Assembly: GCF_022171985.1 (NCBI RefSeq)
Contig: NZ_JAJVHF010000006.1
Location: forward strand, 62,001-126,000
Source: Huaxiibacter chinensis
Lineage (GTDB): Bacteria > Pseudomonadota > Gammaproteobacteria > Enterobacterales > Enterobacteriaceae
Length of the DNA stretch: 64,000 nucleotides
Direction: 5' to 3'
Under the pieces are notes generated by a model. It ran no database searches and was not told the origin of the DNA. It saw nothing but the letters and a program-made list of their open reading frames with translations. Both the position numbers and the translations under genes were made by a program. Shown here piece after piece: positions 19,807 through 30,294 of this stretch. Each line of letters begins with the position of its first letter. The stretch's first letter is position 1.

Positions 19807-20667
19807 ATGCGTCAGCATCCGTTAGGTATTTATGAAAAAGCGCTGTCAAAGGATCTCTCCTGGCCCGAGCGGCTGGTTCTGGCAAAAAGCTGCGGTTTTG
19901 ATTTTGTTGAGATGTCGGTAGATGAAACCGACGAACGTCTGTCACGCCTGGACTGGAGTACCACGCAGCGCGCCTCGCTGGTAGAGGCAATGCTCGAAAC
20001 CGGCGTCGCCATTCCGTCTCTGTGTCTCTCCGCCCACCGCCGCTTTCCGTTTGGCAGCCGTGATGAAGCTGTGCGTGAACGCGCCCGCGCCATCATGACC
20101 AAAGCGATCAAACTGGCGCGCGATTTGGGCATTCGCACCATCCAGCTGGCAGGCTATGACGTGTATTACGAGGAGCACGACGCCGGGACACAGCAGCGCT
20201 TTGCCGAGGGACTGGCATGGGCAGTGGAGCAAGCCGCCGCCGCACAGGTCATGCTGGCCGTGGAGATCATGGACACCGCCTTTATGAACTCCATCAGCAA
20301 GTGGAAAAAGTGGGACGAGATGCTGGCCTCGCCGTGGTTCAGCGTGTATCCGGACGTCGGCAACCTGAGTGCGTGGGGCAATGACGTCACCGCTGAGTTA
20401 ACGTTAGGCATTGACCGCATTGCCGCGATCCATTTGAAGGATACCCGGGCGGTCACAGCGGACAACCCGGGTCAGTTCCGCGACGTACCATTCGGAGAGG
20501 GCTGCGTCGATTTTGTTGGCGTATTCCAGACCCTGAATAAGCTCAACTATCGCGGCGCGTTTCTCATTGAGATGTGGACAGAAAAAGCAAAAGAACCGGT
20601 GCTGGAAATCATTCAGGCACGACGCTGGATCGAAGCCCGTATGCAGGAAGGAGGCATGACATGTTAG
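19807..20667 (+). CDS. sgbU: L-xylulose-5-phosphate 3-epimerase SgbU (YiaR)
   Basis: Converts L-xylulose 5-phosphate to L-ribulose 5-phosphate. TIM-barrel protein of the UlaE/SgbU family, 286 residues. Acidic and His metal ligands are visible in [13 protein letters not shown] (strand 2), [45 protein letters not shown] and FLIEMWTEK. The ribosome site GGGAGAATAACC precedes ATG 19807. The coding sequence overlaps sgbE by seven bases. Confidence 0.96.
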   Translation: MRQHPLGIYEKALSKDLSWPERLVLAKSCGFDFVEMSVDETDERLSRLDWSTTQRASLVEAMLETGVAIPSLCLSAHRRFPFGSRDEAVRERARAIMTKAIKLARDLGIRTIQLAGYDVYYEEHDAGTQQRFAEGLAWAVEQAAAAQVMLAVEIMDTAFMNSISKWKKWDEMLASPWFSVYPDVGNLSAWGNDVTAELTLGIDRIAAIHLKDTRAVTADNPGQFRDVPFGEGCVDFVGVFQTLNKLNYRGAFLIEMWTEKAKEPVLEIIQARRWIEARMQEGGMTC

Positions 20668-21356
20668 AAGCGTTAAAAGCAGAAGTCCTGGCGGCAAATC
20701 TGGCGCTGCCCGTCCACCAGCTGGTGACGTTCACCTGGGGGAACGTCAGCGCCATCGATCGCGCGCGTGGGCTGATGGTTATTAAACCCTCCGGCGTAGA
20801 GTACGACGTCATGACGGCAGAGGATATGGTGGTGGTCGACATTGCCAGCGGTACGGTGGTGGAAGGCGCTAAAAAACCCTCCTCGGATACCCCGACCCAT
20901 CTGGCGCTCTACCGCCGTTATCCGGAGATCGGCGGTATCGTGCACACCCACTCGCGTCATGCCACCATCTGGTCGCAAGCCGGGCTGGATCTCCCCGCCT
21001 GGGGCACCACGCATGCCGACTATTTCTACGGCGATATTCCCTGTACGCGGAAAATGACGCCCGCGGAAATCGCGGGCGAGTACGAGTATCAAACCGGAGA
21101 GGTGATCATTAAAACTTTCGAAGAACGTAACCTGAGTCCACAGCAGATCCCGGCGGTATTAGTCCATTCACATGGTCCTTTTGCCTGGGGCTGCGATGCC
21201 GCCGATGCCGTACACAATGCGGTTGTGCTGGAAGAGTGTGCTTATATGGGGTTGTTCTCACGCCAGCTCTCACCGCAATTGCCCGCCATGCAGCAGGATT
21301 TACTGGATAAACATTACCTGCGTAAGCACGGGGCAAACGCCTATTACGGGCAGTGA
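20661..21356 (+). CDS. sgbE: L-ribulose-5-phosphate 4-epimerase SgbE (YiaS)
   Basis: Converts L-ribulose 5-phosphate to D-xylulose 5-phosphate, sending the pathway product to the pentose phosphate route. Class II aldolase/epimerase family: zinc ligands His95 and His97 (VHTHSRHA) and His171 ([10 protein letters not shown]) are at the same residue numbers as in AraD. The start is ATG 20661, with GGAGG upstream inside sgbU; it gives 231 residues, as in E. coli. The frame open from 20574 is not used. Last gene of the operon; it converges with the AraC regulator that follows. Confidence 0.96.
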   Translation: MLEALKAEVLAANLALPVHQLVTFTWGNVSAIDRARGLMVIKPSGVEYDVMTAEDMVVVDIASGTVVEGAKKPSSDTPTHLALYRRYPEIGGIVHTHSRHATIWSQAGLDLPAWGTTHADYFYGDIPCTRKMTPAEIAGEYEYQTGEVIIKTFEERNLSPQQIPAVLVHSHGPFAWGCDAADAVHNAVVLEECAYMGLFSRQLSPQLPAMQQDLLDKHYLRKHGANAYYGQ

Positions 21357-22175
21357 TCAACCGGAATTGATGTGTTCTTTCGAGTACCGCCGTTTCCAGA
21401 CGGCGGGCGTTAATCCCGTATGTTTGCGAAAAATCTGCCGAAAATAGCCGACATCATTAAAGCCACAGCGGTTTGCCACCTCGGTGAGTGAAGAGGCGTT
21501 ATCCAGTAAAAGCTTCTCAGCCGCTCTGACACGCTGGCGATGGATGGCCTCGGTCAGGGTGAGATGGAAATTGCGCCGAAATACCCGGCCCAGATAATCG
21601 GCATTACAGTGCAACTCTTTCGCCAGCCAGGAGGTAGAAATCGCCAGATGATATTTGGTAAGTATTAATTGTTTGGCTTTCCACGCCATTGAAGCGCCCG
21701 CTTCGTCACTATTTTCTTCTACCCCTCCCGACTGCGCAATTTGCTGAAGAATTAACAGCAAAATAAACTCTAACGCCACACTGCGTTTAAGCTTTTCCTG
21801 CTCGCTTAAAAACTGACGGAACAGCGAAATAACATACTGTGCGTCATGGACATGGCAATATTGCTCAATGGCTAATAACGCAAGATTATTGTGGTTATTA
21901 TCCATGGGTTCAACATCAAAATGGAGCCAGTAAAACTTCAGATCGGCCGGAAAATCCTCCACCCCCACGTGGCGTCGGTTTGGCCACAGCAGCAAACTCT
22001 CTCCGGCACTGACGTCAAACACGCGATTCTCCTCCTGAATCGTTAATGTCCCCTTTTCGACAAAAATGATTTCCCACGAGGTCAGTTTTCGGGAGGGATG
22101 ACGCCCTGTACCGCGGGAAATAAATAACCCGCCATTCTGGACTTTAATCGGAAGCGCTATGGATAATTCTAGCAT
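21357..22175 (-). CDS. AraC-family regulator of the adjacent arabinoside genes
   Basis: A 272-residue transcriptional regulator. The N-terminal half is a cupin ligand domain (SWEIIFVEKGTLTIQE, SLLLWPNRRHVGVEDFP). The C-terminal 100 residues have two helix-turn-helix units, ISTSWLAKELHCNADYLGRV and SLTEVANRCGFNDVGYFRQI, followed by the hallmark FRKHTGLTPAVWKRRY. It is divergent from the GPH transporter across 224 bp, so it probably activates transport and hydrolase genes in response to an arabinoside; that is inference from context. The stop abuts the sgbE stop. Confidence 0.88.
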   Translation of the reverse strand: MLELSIALPIKVQNGGLFISRGTGRHPSRKLTSWEIIFVEKGTLTIQEENRVFDVSAGESLLLWPNRRHVGVEDFPADLKFYWLHFDVEPMDNNHNNLALLAIEQYCHVHDAQYVISLFRQFLSEQEKLKRSVALEFILLLILQQIAQSGGVEENSDEAGASMAWKAKQLILTKYHLAISTSWLAKELHCNADYLGRVFRRNFHLTLTEAIHRQRVRAAEKLLLDNASSLTEVANRCGFNDVGYFRQIFRKHTGLTPAVWKRRYSKEHINSG

Positions 22176-22399
22176 CGGTATTCATTATCTCGCTTTTATG
22201 CACCATTTTTAATTTCTTGCTGGTTGATTATTAGTAAATAATTGACCGCGTGCCCGATCTAAATCACATTTTTATTATCAGGTCGGAATCCTCACCTTTT
22301 TATACTTTTCCCTTCCCTTGTTGCTTCGATGATTCAGAGCAGAATTAATGGGTACCCAACACAAACACAATAAAAACTCGTTAACCGAGGAGTGACCTC
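22176..22399. promoter_or_regulatory. Divergent promoter region, AraC regulator / GPH transporter
   Basis: A 224-bp A+T-rich gap between divergent genes. It must hold both promoters and probably binding sites for the AraC-type regulator, but I see no convincing direct repeats. CGAGGAGTGACCTC at 22387-22400 is the ribosome site of the transporter. A lone CRP half-site TCACA lies near 22264. Confidence 0.4.
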
Positions 22400-23800
22400 A
22401 TGACTTCCACGCCGATAACACGCTCTGACGTCGTGCAGCAGAACGTCGACGACCGCCTCTCCATCCGCGAAAAAATCGGCTACGGCCTGGGCGACGCGGG
22501 TGGGACGGTGATTACCTGTCTCATCATGAATTTTTTAACCTTTTTCTATACCGATGTGTTTGGCCTGACTCCTGCGCTGGTGGGCACGTTGTTTATCGCC
22601 CTGCGCGTTTTTGACGCCGTCTCCGACCCGATCATGGGCGTCATAGCGGACCGGACCCAAAGCCGCTGGGGGCGTTTTCGTCCCTGGCAGCTGTGGATTG
22701 CCCTCCCGATTGGCATCATTGGCGTGCTCACCTTTACCGTCCCGGACGCCAGCATGGGGGTGAAAATTGCCTGGGCATTTGGCACCTACCTGCTGCTCTC
22801 CGTGGGCTATACCGCCATCAACGTGCCTTATTGCGCGCTGATCAACACCATGACCACGCGCCACAATGAAGTGATATCTTGCCAGTCCTGGCGTTTTGTC
22901 CTGTGCGGCGTGGCGGGTTTCCTGGTCTCCGTAGGGTTACCGTGGCTGGTAGATGTCCTGGGAAAGGGCAACGTGGCGCAAGGGTATCAGCTGGGGGTCG
23001 GCGTGTTGTGCGCCATCGCCGTGGTGATGTTCCTGTGCTGTTTCTTCTGGGTTCGCGAACGTGTGCCGCTGGCCTTGATGGGCCGCTTTACCCTGCGTGA
23101 GCATCTGGCCGGCCTGCGCAAAAACGATCAGCTTTTATTGATGCTGGTGATGTCGTTCCTGTTGATTAACGTCTTTAACATCCGCGGCGGCGGATATATG
23201 TATTTCATCACCTACGTGCTCCAGGGCAGCACCGCCTATACATCGCTGTTCTTCACCATGGTGACCTTTGCCGCCATTCTGGGCGCGGTCATCGTGAACC
23301 CGCTCACGCGTCGTATTGATACGGTGAAACTGTACTACTACACCAATCTGGTACTGGCCGCGCTCGCGGTGGGAATGTGGTTCTTACCGGGTGGCCCGGC
23401 CTATCAGACGCTGTGGCTGCTGGTCATTCTGGCGAACGGCGTGATCCTTGGCTTTACGCTGCCGCTGCACTTCTCATTGATGGCCTTCGCCGACGACTAC
23501 GGCGAATGGAAAACGCGCGTGCGCTCTTCCGGCATGAACTTCGCCTTTAATCTCTTCTTTATCAAGCTGGCGTGGGCCTCCAGCGCGGGCATTATCAGCC
23601 TGATTTTTATCTCTGTCGCTTATCAGCCTGGCGCGGGCAACCAGACGGCCGCCTCGCTCCAGGGCATTACGGCCATGGAGACATTACTCCCTGCCCTCTT
23701 CCACCTGCTTTTAGCGGTCTCTATCCGCTGGTGCAAGCTCAATAACCCTATGATGACGCGCATTGCAACCGATCTGCGCCAGCGTCACGTTCAGTCCTGA
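22400..23800 (+). CDS. GPH-family sugar:cation symporter
   Basis: Inner-membrane carrier of the glycoside-pentoside-hexuronide family (MelB/YicJ/XynP type), 466 residues with about 12 hydrophobic segments. Family hallmarks: [18 protein letters not shown] at the start, [20 protein letters not shown] after segment two, RFRPW, and a later [15 protein letters not shown] loop. It is ten bases from the GH127 gene, so it most likely imports a beta-L-arabinofuranosyl disaccharide for that enzyme. Substrate is inferred; xylosides are the main alternative because related carriers (YicJ, XynP) pair with xylosidases. Confidence 0.87.
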   Translation: MTSTPITRSDVVQQNVDDRLSIREKIGYGLGDAGGTVITCLIMNFLTFFYTDVFGLTPALVGTLFIALRVFDAVSDPIMGVIADRTQSRWGRFRPWQLWIALPIGIIGVLTFTVPDASMGVKIAWAFGTYLLLSVGYTAINVPYCALINTMTTRHNEVISCQSWRFVLCGVAGFLVSVGLPWLVDVLGKGNVAQGYQLGVGVLCAIAVVMFLCCFFWVRERVPLALMGRFTLREHLAGLRKNDQLLLMLVMSFLLINVFNIRGGGYMYFITYVLQGSTAYTSLFFTMVTFAAILGAVIVNPLTRRIDTVKLYYYTNLVLAALAVGMWFLPGGPAYQTLWLLVILANGVILGFTLPLHFSLMAFADDYGEWKTRVRSSGMNFAFNLFFIKLAWASSAGIISLIFISVAYQPGAGNQTAASLQGITAMETLLPALFHLLLAVSIRWCKLNNPMMTRIATDLRQRHVQS

Positions 23801-23810
23801 GGAGAACACG

Positions 23811-25766
23811 ATGTCCATAATGGAACCCGATCTGCACAAGCTTAAAATCAACGATCCGTTCCTGGGTCAGTATCAACGTCTGGTTCGCGATGTGGTGATC
23901 CCCTACCAGTGGGATGCGCTTAACGACCGCGTGACGGAGGCCGAACCGAGCCATGCCATCACCAATTTCCGCATTGCGGCGGGGCTGGAAGAAGGCGAGT
24001 TTTACGGCATGGTATTCCAGGACAGCGACGTGGCGAAATGGCTGGAAGCAGTGGCATGGTCGCTGTGCCAAAAACCGGATGCGGAGCTTGAAAAAACCGC
24101 CGATGACGTGATTGAGCTGGTGGCCGCCGCACAGTGTGAAGATGGCTATCTGAACACCTACTTCACGGTGAAAGCCCCCGGCGAACGCTGGACCAATCTG
24201 GCTGAATGCCATGAATTGTACTGCGCCGGACATATGATTGAAGCGGGGGTGGCGTATTTTCAGGGCACCGGCAAGCGTCGCCTGTTAGAGGTTGTCTGTA
24301 AGCTTGCGGACCATATCGACGCCGTCTTTGGCCCTGGTGACAATCAGCTGCACGGCTATCCCGGTCATCCGGAAATCGAACTGGCGCTGATGCGGCTTTA
24401 CGATGTCACGCAAGAACCACGCTACATGGCGCTGGTGAAATATTTCATCGAAGAGCGTGGCGCTCAGCCCCATTTTTATGACATCGAATATGAGAAGCGT
24501 GGCCGGACGTCGCACTGGAATACCTACGGCCCGGCGTGGATGGTTAAAGATAAAGCCTACAGCCAGGCGCATCAGCCCCTTTCAGAACAGCAAACGGCGA
24601 TCGGCCACGCGGTCCGCTTCGTCTACCTGATGGCAGGCATGGCGCATCTGGCGCGTTTGAGTCATGACGAAGGCAAACGTAAAGACTGCCTGCGCCTGTG
24701 GAACAACATGGTACAACGCCAGCTTTATATCACTGGCGGTATCGGCTCACAAAGCAGCGGCGAGGCCTTCAGCAGCGATTACGATCTGCCAAACGATACG
24801 GTTTATGCCGAAAGCTGCGCCTCGATTGGTCTGATGATGTTTGCCCGCCGCATGCTGGAGATGGAGGCGGACAGCCAGTATGCCGACGTGATGGAGCGTG
24901 CGCTTTACAACACGGTACTGGGCGGGATGGCGCTGGATGGCAAGCACTTTTTCTACGTCAATCCGCTGGAAGTTCATCCGAAATCACTCGCCTTCAACCA
25001 CATTTATGACCACGTTAAACCGATCCGCCAGCGCTGGTTTGGTTGCGCCTGTTGCCCGCCGAACATCGCTCGCGTCCTGACGTCTCTCGGTCATTATATC
25101 TTTACCGCACGTCCGGATGCCTTGTTTATCAATCTCTACGTGGGGAATGACATTGCCATACCGGTAGGCGATCGGGCATTGCAGTTACGGATTAGCGGCA
25201 ACTATCCGTGGCATGAACAGGTGAATATCAACATTACGTCTCCGGTTGTGGTCACCCACACGCTGGCGCTGCGCCTGCCGGACTGGTGCGAAAACCCTAC
25301 TGTGACGCTGAACGGCGAAGCGGTTACCGGTGATGTGGTACGTGGTTATCTCTACCTCACCCGCAACTGGCAGGAAGGGGATGCATTAACCCTGACGCTG
25401 CCGATGCCGGTTCGACGCCTTTACGGAAATCCGCAGGTCCGACAGCAGGCGGGTAAAGTGGCGATCCAGCGCGGTCCGCTGGTTTATTGCCTGGAAGAGG
25501 CCGATAACGGACCCGGCCTGCATAATCTGTCGCTGCCTGCTGACAGTGAATTCAGGGTCTTTGAAGGAAAAGGCATATTTGCGCACAAGATGCTGATTCA
25601 GGTGCAAGGGGTGGCGCATCGCGCGTCAGACGCGGGTTCACAAGCGCTCTGGCAGTACGATCGCTCGCCGGTTAAACCTGAGTCCCATACGCTGACATTT
25701 ATCCCGTGGTTTAGCTGGGCCAATCGGGGTGAAGGCGAAATGCGGATTTGGGTGGACGAGGCCTGA
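23811..25766 (+). CDS. GH127 beta-L-arabinofuranosidase
   Basis: Glycoside hydrolase of family 127 (formerly DUF1680), 651 residues, without a signal peptide, so cytoplasmic. All active-site elements of the Bifidobacterium enzyme HypBA1 are recognisable: zinc ligands Glu334 and Cys336 in YAESCA, the Cys pair 414-415 in GCACCPPN, of which Cys414 would be the nucleophile, and the acid Glu318 in SSGEAF. It would release L-arabinose from beta-1,2-arabinofuranosides of plant hydroxyproline-rich proteins. ATG 23811 follows GAGGAGAACACG. Translationally close to the GPH carrier. Substrate assignment is by family. Confidence 0.9.
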   Translation: MSIMEPDLHKLKINDPFLGQYQRLVRDVVIPYQWDALNDRVTEAEPSHAITNFRIAAGLEEGEFYGMVFQDSDVAKWLEAVAWSLCQKPDAELEKTADDVIELVAAAQCEDGYLNTYFTVKAPGERWTNLAECHELYCAGHMIEAGVAYFQGTGKRRLLEVVCKLADHIDAVFGPGDNQLHGYPGHPEIELALMRLYDVTQEPRYMALVKYFIEERGAQPHFYDIEYEKRGRTSHWNTYGPAWMVKDKAYSQAHQPLSEQQTAIGHAVRFVYLMAGMAHLARLSHDEGKRKDCLRLWNNMVQRQLYITGGIGSQSSGEAFSSDYDLPNDTVYAESCASIGLMMFARRMLEMEADSQYADVMERALYNTVLGGMALDGKHFFYVNPLEVHPKSLAFNHIYDHVKPIRQRWFGCACCPPNIARVLTSLGHYIFTARPDALFINLYVGNDIAIPVGDRALQLRISGNYPWHEQVNINITSPVVVTHTLALRLPDWCENPTVTLNGEAVTGDVVRGYLYLTRNWQEGDALTLTLPMPVRRLYGNPQVRQQAGKVAIQRGPLVYCLEEADNGPGLHNLSLPADSEFRVFEGKGIFAHKMLIQVQGVAHRASDAGSQALWQYDRSPVKPESHTLTFIPWFSWANRGEGEMRIWVDEA

Positions 25767-25768
25767 TG

Positions 25769-25802
25769 CCCTCACCCCGCCCCTCTCCCACGGGAGAGGG
25801 AG
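25769..25802. repeat. GC-rich palindromic repeat
   Basis: CCCTCACCCCG at 25769-25779 followed by CCCTCTCCCACGGGAGAGGG (25781-25802, 8-9 bp stem) directly after the GH127 stop. Same family as the copies at 17608, 38597 and 50578. It could act as transcript end for the GPH-GH127 pair. The remaining bases to 25886 show nothing further. Confidence 0.65.
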
Positions 25803-25886
25803 TTTAAACCGGGCCAGCTGAAGCCGCCGTCCGGTGGCTCACGCGCTAAAATCTGTCAGCCCCCTCCGTGGGGGCATTGTTAACCA

Positions 25887-26627
25887 TCAGAAACGCCAGG
25901 TCAGGCCGGTCATCAGGGCAAAGCTCTCCTCACGATCGATCATCGGGCTGTTCTTCACGTCATCGGGGAGCACCGTGTAAACCGCGCTGGCATGAAGGTA
26001 CAGTTTTTGTGTCAGCTGGTATTTCGCCGCGAGTCCAACATAGGGGGTCCAGCTGTCACCGGCGGTGTATTTATTCAGGCCGGAGCGACGGGACTCGTTA
26101 CCGGATACGCCGTAGTAGTAATCGTTATAACTTTCGTCACTGTAAAACACGCCAAAGGATGGCGTCAGGGTCAGGCGTTCCATACGGATCGGACGGAAGT
26201 AAGAGATCTCGCCTACCACACCGCCGCTTTCGTCCATAGCATCGCCGGAGGCGGCAATTTTCAGGCTACCCCACCGTTCATGGCGGTAATAAGCGCCGCC
26301 CACAAAAGCAGAGGCTTTACGTTCATCCAGGGTTTTCATCTGACGATCGTCGTTGTTATCCGGGTCAAAATGCAATGGCATCCAGGATGCGGTGAAGCTT
26401 AATTCATTTTTCTCGTCTTTCCACAGAATCCAGCCGCCCGTCGTCTGACGAATGTAAAAACGATCGCCTTCGTAGCTAATTAAAGGCACTGCTGAAGTCG
26501 TCTCATTATACCCTTTGTAAGGCGATTCATTAAATACGGCGCCCGCCCCAAGAGAGAACTCACCCGCCATAGCCGATGATGTCGCAAATAACGCGGTGAT
26601 AATCAGTAAATTCTTTTTAATAGTCAT
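25887..26627 (-). CDS. yiaT: YiaT, MipA/OmpV-family outer-membrane protein
   Basis: Predicted outer-membrane beta-barrel of the MipA/OmpV family. A signal peptide (KKNLLIITALFATSSAMA, cut before GEF) is followed by alternating strands, including LGAGAVFNESPYKGY, YYYGVSGNESRRSGL and PYVGLAAKYQL, and it ends in LTWRF with the terminal Phe needed for outer-membrane insertion. It is 246 residues, as in E. coli YiaT. Function is unknown; relatives bind scaffold or uptake partners. Divergent from the LysR gene yiaU, which probably regulates it, as in K-12. Confidence 0.9.
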   Translation of the reverse strand: MTIKKNLLIITALFATSSAMAGEFSLGAGAVFNESPYKGYNETTSAVPLISYEGDRFYIRQTTGGWILWKDEKNELSFTASWMPLHFDPDNNDDRQMKTLDERKASAFVGGAYYRHERWGSLKIAASGDAMDESGGVVGEISYFRPIRMERLTLTPSFGVFYSDESYNDYYYGVSGNESRRSGLNKYTAGDSWTPYVGLAAKYQLTQKLYLHASAVYTVLPDDVKNSPMIDREESFALMTGLTWRF

Positions 26628-26746
26628 TTATTGCAATCCATTTAGACGCCAAACAAGCGAGGCGATTCTAATGGTTACAAATTTGCCAGTGCAATAAAGC
26701 AGTTTATATAATATTATATATATAATCATATAGATGGGCGTGCATA

Positions 26747-27736
26747 ATGAATAAATTACAATTAAAGCCGCGTGAATTAAAGATTATTTCCGTCATCGCC
26801 GCAACACGCAGCATCGGTGATGCCGCCGCGCTGTTGGGCATGGCGCAGGCCAATGTGAGCAAGTATCTGTCTGATTTTGAAACACGCGTGGGGCTGAAAG
26901 TTTTTGAACGCACCACTCGCCAGCTCGCCCTCACTCAGTTTGGTGAGGCACTCCTGCCGTACGTGAATGCCACGCTGGATAAAAATAGCCAACTGATTAA
27001 TTTTATCGCGGACTACAAACATGAGAAGCGTGGAAGAGTCACCCTTTACGCCCCAACCGGTATTGTCACTTATCTGGCACGCCATGTTATTCATCAGATC
27101 GAAGAATTAGGTGATATTCATCTCTCGTTGAAAACCTATAATCTCGATCGTAATGAATTTTCCGAGGGTGTGACGTTTCCTGACGACTGCGATATTTTAA
27201 TTACTTACACCCAGCCCAAAGATGAAAATTTGGTTGCTACCGTTCTGACAAAATACTCTATTACCGCGTTTGCTTCCAAAGAGTATTTAAACAGGCACCC
27301 TCTTTCCGGCCCTGAAGAGTTAATTAATCACTCGTGTATTTTAATTGACTCCATGCTCGTTGACGATGCCAACATCTGGCGGTTTCGCGTTCACGGCAGC
27401 GATGAAGTGCGCGATTACAAAGTGACGGGAAACTATATCTGCGACAATACGCAGACGGCCCTTGAGCTGGCAAGAAATAACCTCGGGATCGTTTTTGCGC
27501 CAAAGGAGAGCCTGAAAAAAGAGTTATCCCAGGGCATGCTGGTGCCTTGCTTCCCCCATGAAGAGGAGTGGTGGCTTAATTTAACCGCGATATTCCGCAA
27601 ACGTGATTATCAACCGTGGCGGGTGCAATATGTTCTGGATGGCGTGCTGAACTGTCTTCGCCAGCAAATTGCTCAGGCCGCATCAGGGCGGCCTGAGTCT
27701 GAGGATCAAAACAGCCCGAGCGGCTTATCGGAATAA
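26747..27736 (+). CDS. yiaU: LysR-family regulator YiaU
   Basis: LysR-type transcriptional regulator, 329 residues. The N-terminal helix-turn-helix is [20 protein letters not shown] followed by [19 protein letters not shown]; the rest is the type 2 periplasmic-binding fold. It is divergent from yiaT. Its 3' end overlaps the 3' end of aldB by 31 bp in convergent orientation, because the protein is about five residues longer than I recall for K-12. Low-G+C bases upstream of the start fit a promoter region shared with yiaT. Inducer unknown. Confidence 0.9.
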   Translation: MNKLQLKPRELKIISVIAATRSIGDAAALLGMAQANVSKYLSDFETRVGLKVFERTTRQLALTQFGEALLPYVNATLDKNSQLINFIADYKHEKRGRVTLYAPTGIVTYLARHVIHQIEELGDIHLSLKTYNLDRNEFSEGVTFPDDCDILITYTQPKDENLVATVLTKYSITAFASKEYLNRHPLSGPEELINHSCILIDSMLVDDANIWRFRVHGSDEVRDYKVTGNYICDNTQTALELARNNLGIVFAPKESLKKELSQGMLVPCFPHEEEWWLNLTAIFRKRDYQPWRVQYVLDGVLNCLRQQIAQAASGRPESEDQNSPSGLSE

Positions 27737-29244
27737 CTGACCAGTAAGCATTTGGTTTGCTGATAATGGTCCAGCATCATTTTATGGGTTTCACGGCCTA
27801 TGCCCGACTGTTTATAGCCGCCGAACGCCGCATGAGCAGGGTATGCGTGATAACAGTTAGTCCAGACGCGCCCGGCCTGAATACCGCGCCCCATCTTATA
27901 CGCCAGATTACCGTTGCGGCTCCAGACGCCCGCCCCCAGCCCGTATTGCGTATCGTTTGCCAACGCCAGCGCCTCTTCCATGGTTTTAAAGGTCGTCACC
28001 GCCAGCACCGGGCCAAATATCTCCTCCTGGAAGACGCGCATATCGTTTTTGCCGTAGAGAATGGTCGGCTCGAGGTAGTAGCCCTCTTTCAGTTCACCCT
28101 CAAGCAGTTTACGACGGCCCCCGGTTAGCACATCCGCGCCCTCTTTTTTACCGATATCAATATAGTTGAGGATGGTTTCAAGCTGTCCATGTGACACCTG
28201 CGCCCCCATTTGTGTCCCGCTGTCGAGCGGGTTACCGCTGCGGATGGACTCTACGCGGCGGATCGCACGCTCCATAAAGCGCTCATAAATGGACTCCTGC
28301 ACCAGCGCCCGGCTTGGACAGGTACAGACTTCGCCCTGGTTAAACGCAAACAGCGCAAAGCCTTCCAGCGCTTTGTCAAAGAAGGCATCTTCCTCGTCCA
28401 TGACGTCCGCGAAGAAGATATTCGGCGATTTACCGCCCAGCTCCAGGGTGACCGGAATAATATTCTGCGTGGCGTACTGCATAATTTGCTGGCCCACTTC
28501 CGTGGAGCCGGTAAAGGCTACTTTGGCGATACGTTTTGAGGTAGCCAGATATTCGCCAATTTCACCGCCCGCGCCGTTGACCACGTTAATCACCCCTGGC
28601 GGCACCAGATCGCCAATGATTTCCATCAGCAACAGCACAGACAGCGGGGTCAGACGTGCGGGCTTCAGCACCACGCAGTTACCTGCGGCTAATGCGGGGG
28701 CCATTTTCCAGCTCGCCATCAGCAGCGGGAAGTTCCACGGGATAATTTGCCCTACCACGCCGAGTGGTTCATGGAAATGATACGCCACGGTTTCACTGTC
28801 CACTTCGCTGATCCCGCCCTCCTGCGCACGAATACAGGACGCAAAATAGCGGAAATGGTCGATGGCCAGCGGCACATCCGCCGCCGTCGTTTCACGGATG
28901 GGTTTACCGTTATCCCACGTCTCTGCAGCCGCCAAAAGCTCCAGATTTTGCTCCATGCGATCGGCAATTTTAAACAATATCGCCGCCCGGTCCTGAATGG
29001 ACATCTGTCCCCATTTGTCTTTTGCTTTATGCGCCGCATCCAGCGCCAGATCGATATCTTTTTTACCCGAGCTGGCTATCTCACACAGCGGCTGGCCGGT
29101 GACGGGCGTCAGGTTGGAATAATATTCGCCGTCGACGGGGGCCACCCAGTCGCCGCCGATAAAGTTGTCATAACGGGGCTTAAGCTTCAGGGGATAACCA
29201 TACTCGCCGGGCTGCATACGCGTTGAGGGAGGATTATTCGTCAT
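27706..29244 (-). CDS. aldB: Aldehyde dehydrogenase AldB
   Basis: NAD(P)-dependent oxidation of short aldehydes, with acetaldehyde the classical substrate, in stationary phase. Full-length 512 residues. Motifs: [18 protein letters not shown] (coenzyme site), [11 protein letters not shown], catalytic Glu in [10 protein letters not shown], catalytic Cys in [12 protein letters not shown], and [13 protein letters not shown]. In E. coli it depends on sigma S and CRP; no site was confirmed here. The start at 29244 follows AAGGAGACGGTC on the minus strand. The 3' end runs 31 bp into the end of yiaU. Confidence 0.97.
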   Translation of the reverse strand: MTNNPPSTRMQPGEYGYPLKLKPRYDNFIGGDWVAPVDGEYYSNLTPVTGQPLCEIASSGKKDIDLALDAAHKAKDKWGQMSIQDRAAILFKIADRMEQNLELLAAAETWDNGKPIRETTAADVPLAIDHFRYFASCIRAQEGGISEVDSETVAYHFHEPLGVVGQIIPWNFPLLMASWKMAPALAAGNCVVLKPARLTPLSVLLLMEIIGDLVPPGVINVVNGAGGEIGEYLATSKRIAKVAFTGSTEVGQQIMQYATQNIIPVTLELGGKSPNIFFADVMDEEDAFFDKALEGFALFAFNQGEVCTCPSRALVQESIYERFMERAIRRVESIRSGNPLDSGTQMGAQVSHGQLETILNYIDIGKKEGADVLTGGRRKLLEGELKEGYYLEPTILYGKNDMRVFQEEIFGPVLAVTTFKTMEEALALANDTQYGLGAGVWSRNGNLAYKMGRGIQAGRVWTNCYHAYPAHAAFGGYKQSGIGRETHKMMLDHYQQTKCLLVSYSDKPLGLF

Positions 29245-29408
29245 GACCGTCTCCTTGCTGTGAATGTCTTACAAGGGTAGTCACGACTGATGCTTTTCTC
29301 GCCAGTTGATAACAGCTTTACGATAAGTATCACGGATTACCTTACTTTACGTTTCGTTTTTGCTACTCAGCCATACTTAGGATTAACGAAATGGGTGAGG
29401 GTACAACG

Positions 29409-30293
29409 ATGGGGCTGTTTATCGGATTTGACGTGGGGGGCACCCATATTAAGCATGGCGTGATTGATGATGAGGGTAACGAGCTGGATTGCGATGAGTT
29501 TGATACCCCTGACAACGCGGAATCCTTCAAAGAGCAATGGCAGAAGGTCGTGGAGTCCTGGCAAAAATCCCATGACATCCAGGCTATTGGCGTCAGTTTC
29601 CCCGGCCATATCAATACCCATACCGGCCAGGCAGCCAAAGCAGGTGCCCTCAGTTACCTGGATGAGGTGAATCTGTATGAACTCTTTGGCGGGCTGACCG
29701 ATCTCCCCGTTATCGCTGAAAATGATGCTAACTGCGCGGCACTTGGCGAGCGCTGGCGCGGGGCCGGACGCCATTACGAGAGCTTTGTCTGCATGACGAT
29801 TGGCACCGGCATCGGCGGCGGCATTGTGACGGAAGGCGATCTCTACCGTGGCGCGCATTACCGCGCCGGTGAGTTTGGCGTCATTCCCGTGGGGAATAAG
29901 GGCGAATGCATGTATGAAGTCGCCTCGGCGCGCGGGCTGATGGAGGCCTGTCGTAAGGCGCTCGCCCTGTCAGAAGACGATATGCCCGACGGCGAGGCCC
30001 TCTTCACGCGCATGAACAGCGACGTCCATCTGCGTGAGGCCATCAATGAGTGGGCGTTGTACCTGTCACGCGGCGTATATAGCGTGATATCCATGTTTGA
30101 TCCGCAGGCGGTGCTGATTGGCGGCGGGATTAGCGAGCAGGAAAAGATATATACCCTGATGGAAAAGCACCTGGAAACGTTCGAAGAGTGGGATGCGCTG
30201 CGCGTCCCCATTATGCCCTGCGAGTTAGGTAATCAGGCGGGACGGCTGGGTGCAGTCTGGCTGGCCCGGCAAAAATGGGCATCCCGCGCCTGA
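29409..30293 (+). CDS. ROK-family sugar kinase
   Basis: Predicted cytoplasmic hexose or glycoside kinase, about 294 residues, without the N-terminal DNA-binding domain of ROK repressors. Motifs: ATP site FIGFDVGGTHIKHGV, catalytic Asp in AENDANCAALGE, and TIGTGIGGGIV. The expected zinc-type CxCGxxGC motif of many ROK kinases is missing; the equivalent loop reads PVGNKGECMYEVAS, as in beta-glucoside kinases such as BglK. The alternative start at 29391 adds six residues; GAGGG before 29409 favours the shorter form. It occupies the place of yiaY of K-12 and has no transporter beside it, so the substrate is unknown. Confidence 0.85.
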   Translation: MGLFIGFDVGGTHIKHGVIDDEGNELDCDEFDTPDNAESFKEQWQKVVESWQKSHDIQAIGVSFPGHINTHTGQAAKAGALSYLDEVNLYELFGGLTDLPVIAENDANCAALGERWRGAGRHYESFVCMTIGTGIGGGIVTEGDLYRGAHYRAGEFGVIPVGNKGECMYEVASARGLMEACRKALALSEDDMPDGEALFTRMNSDVHLREAINEWALYLSRGVYSVISMFDPQAVLIGGGISEQEKIYTLMEKHLETFEEWDALRVPIMPCELGNQAGRLGAVWLARQKWASRA

Positions 30294-30294
30294 T

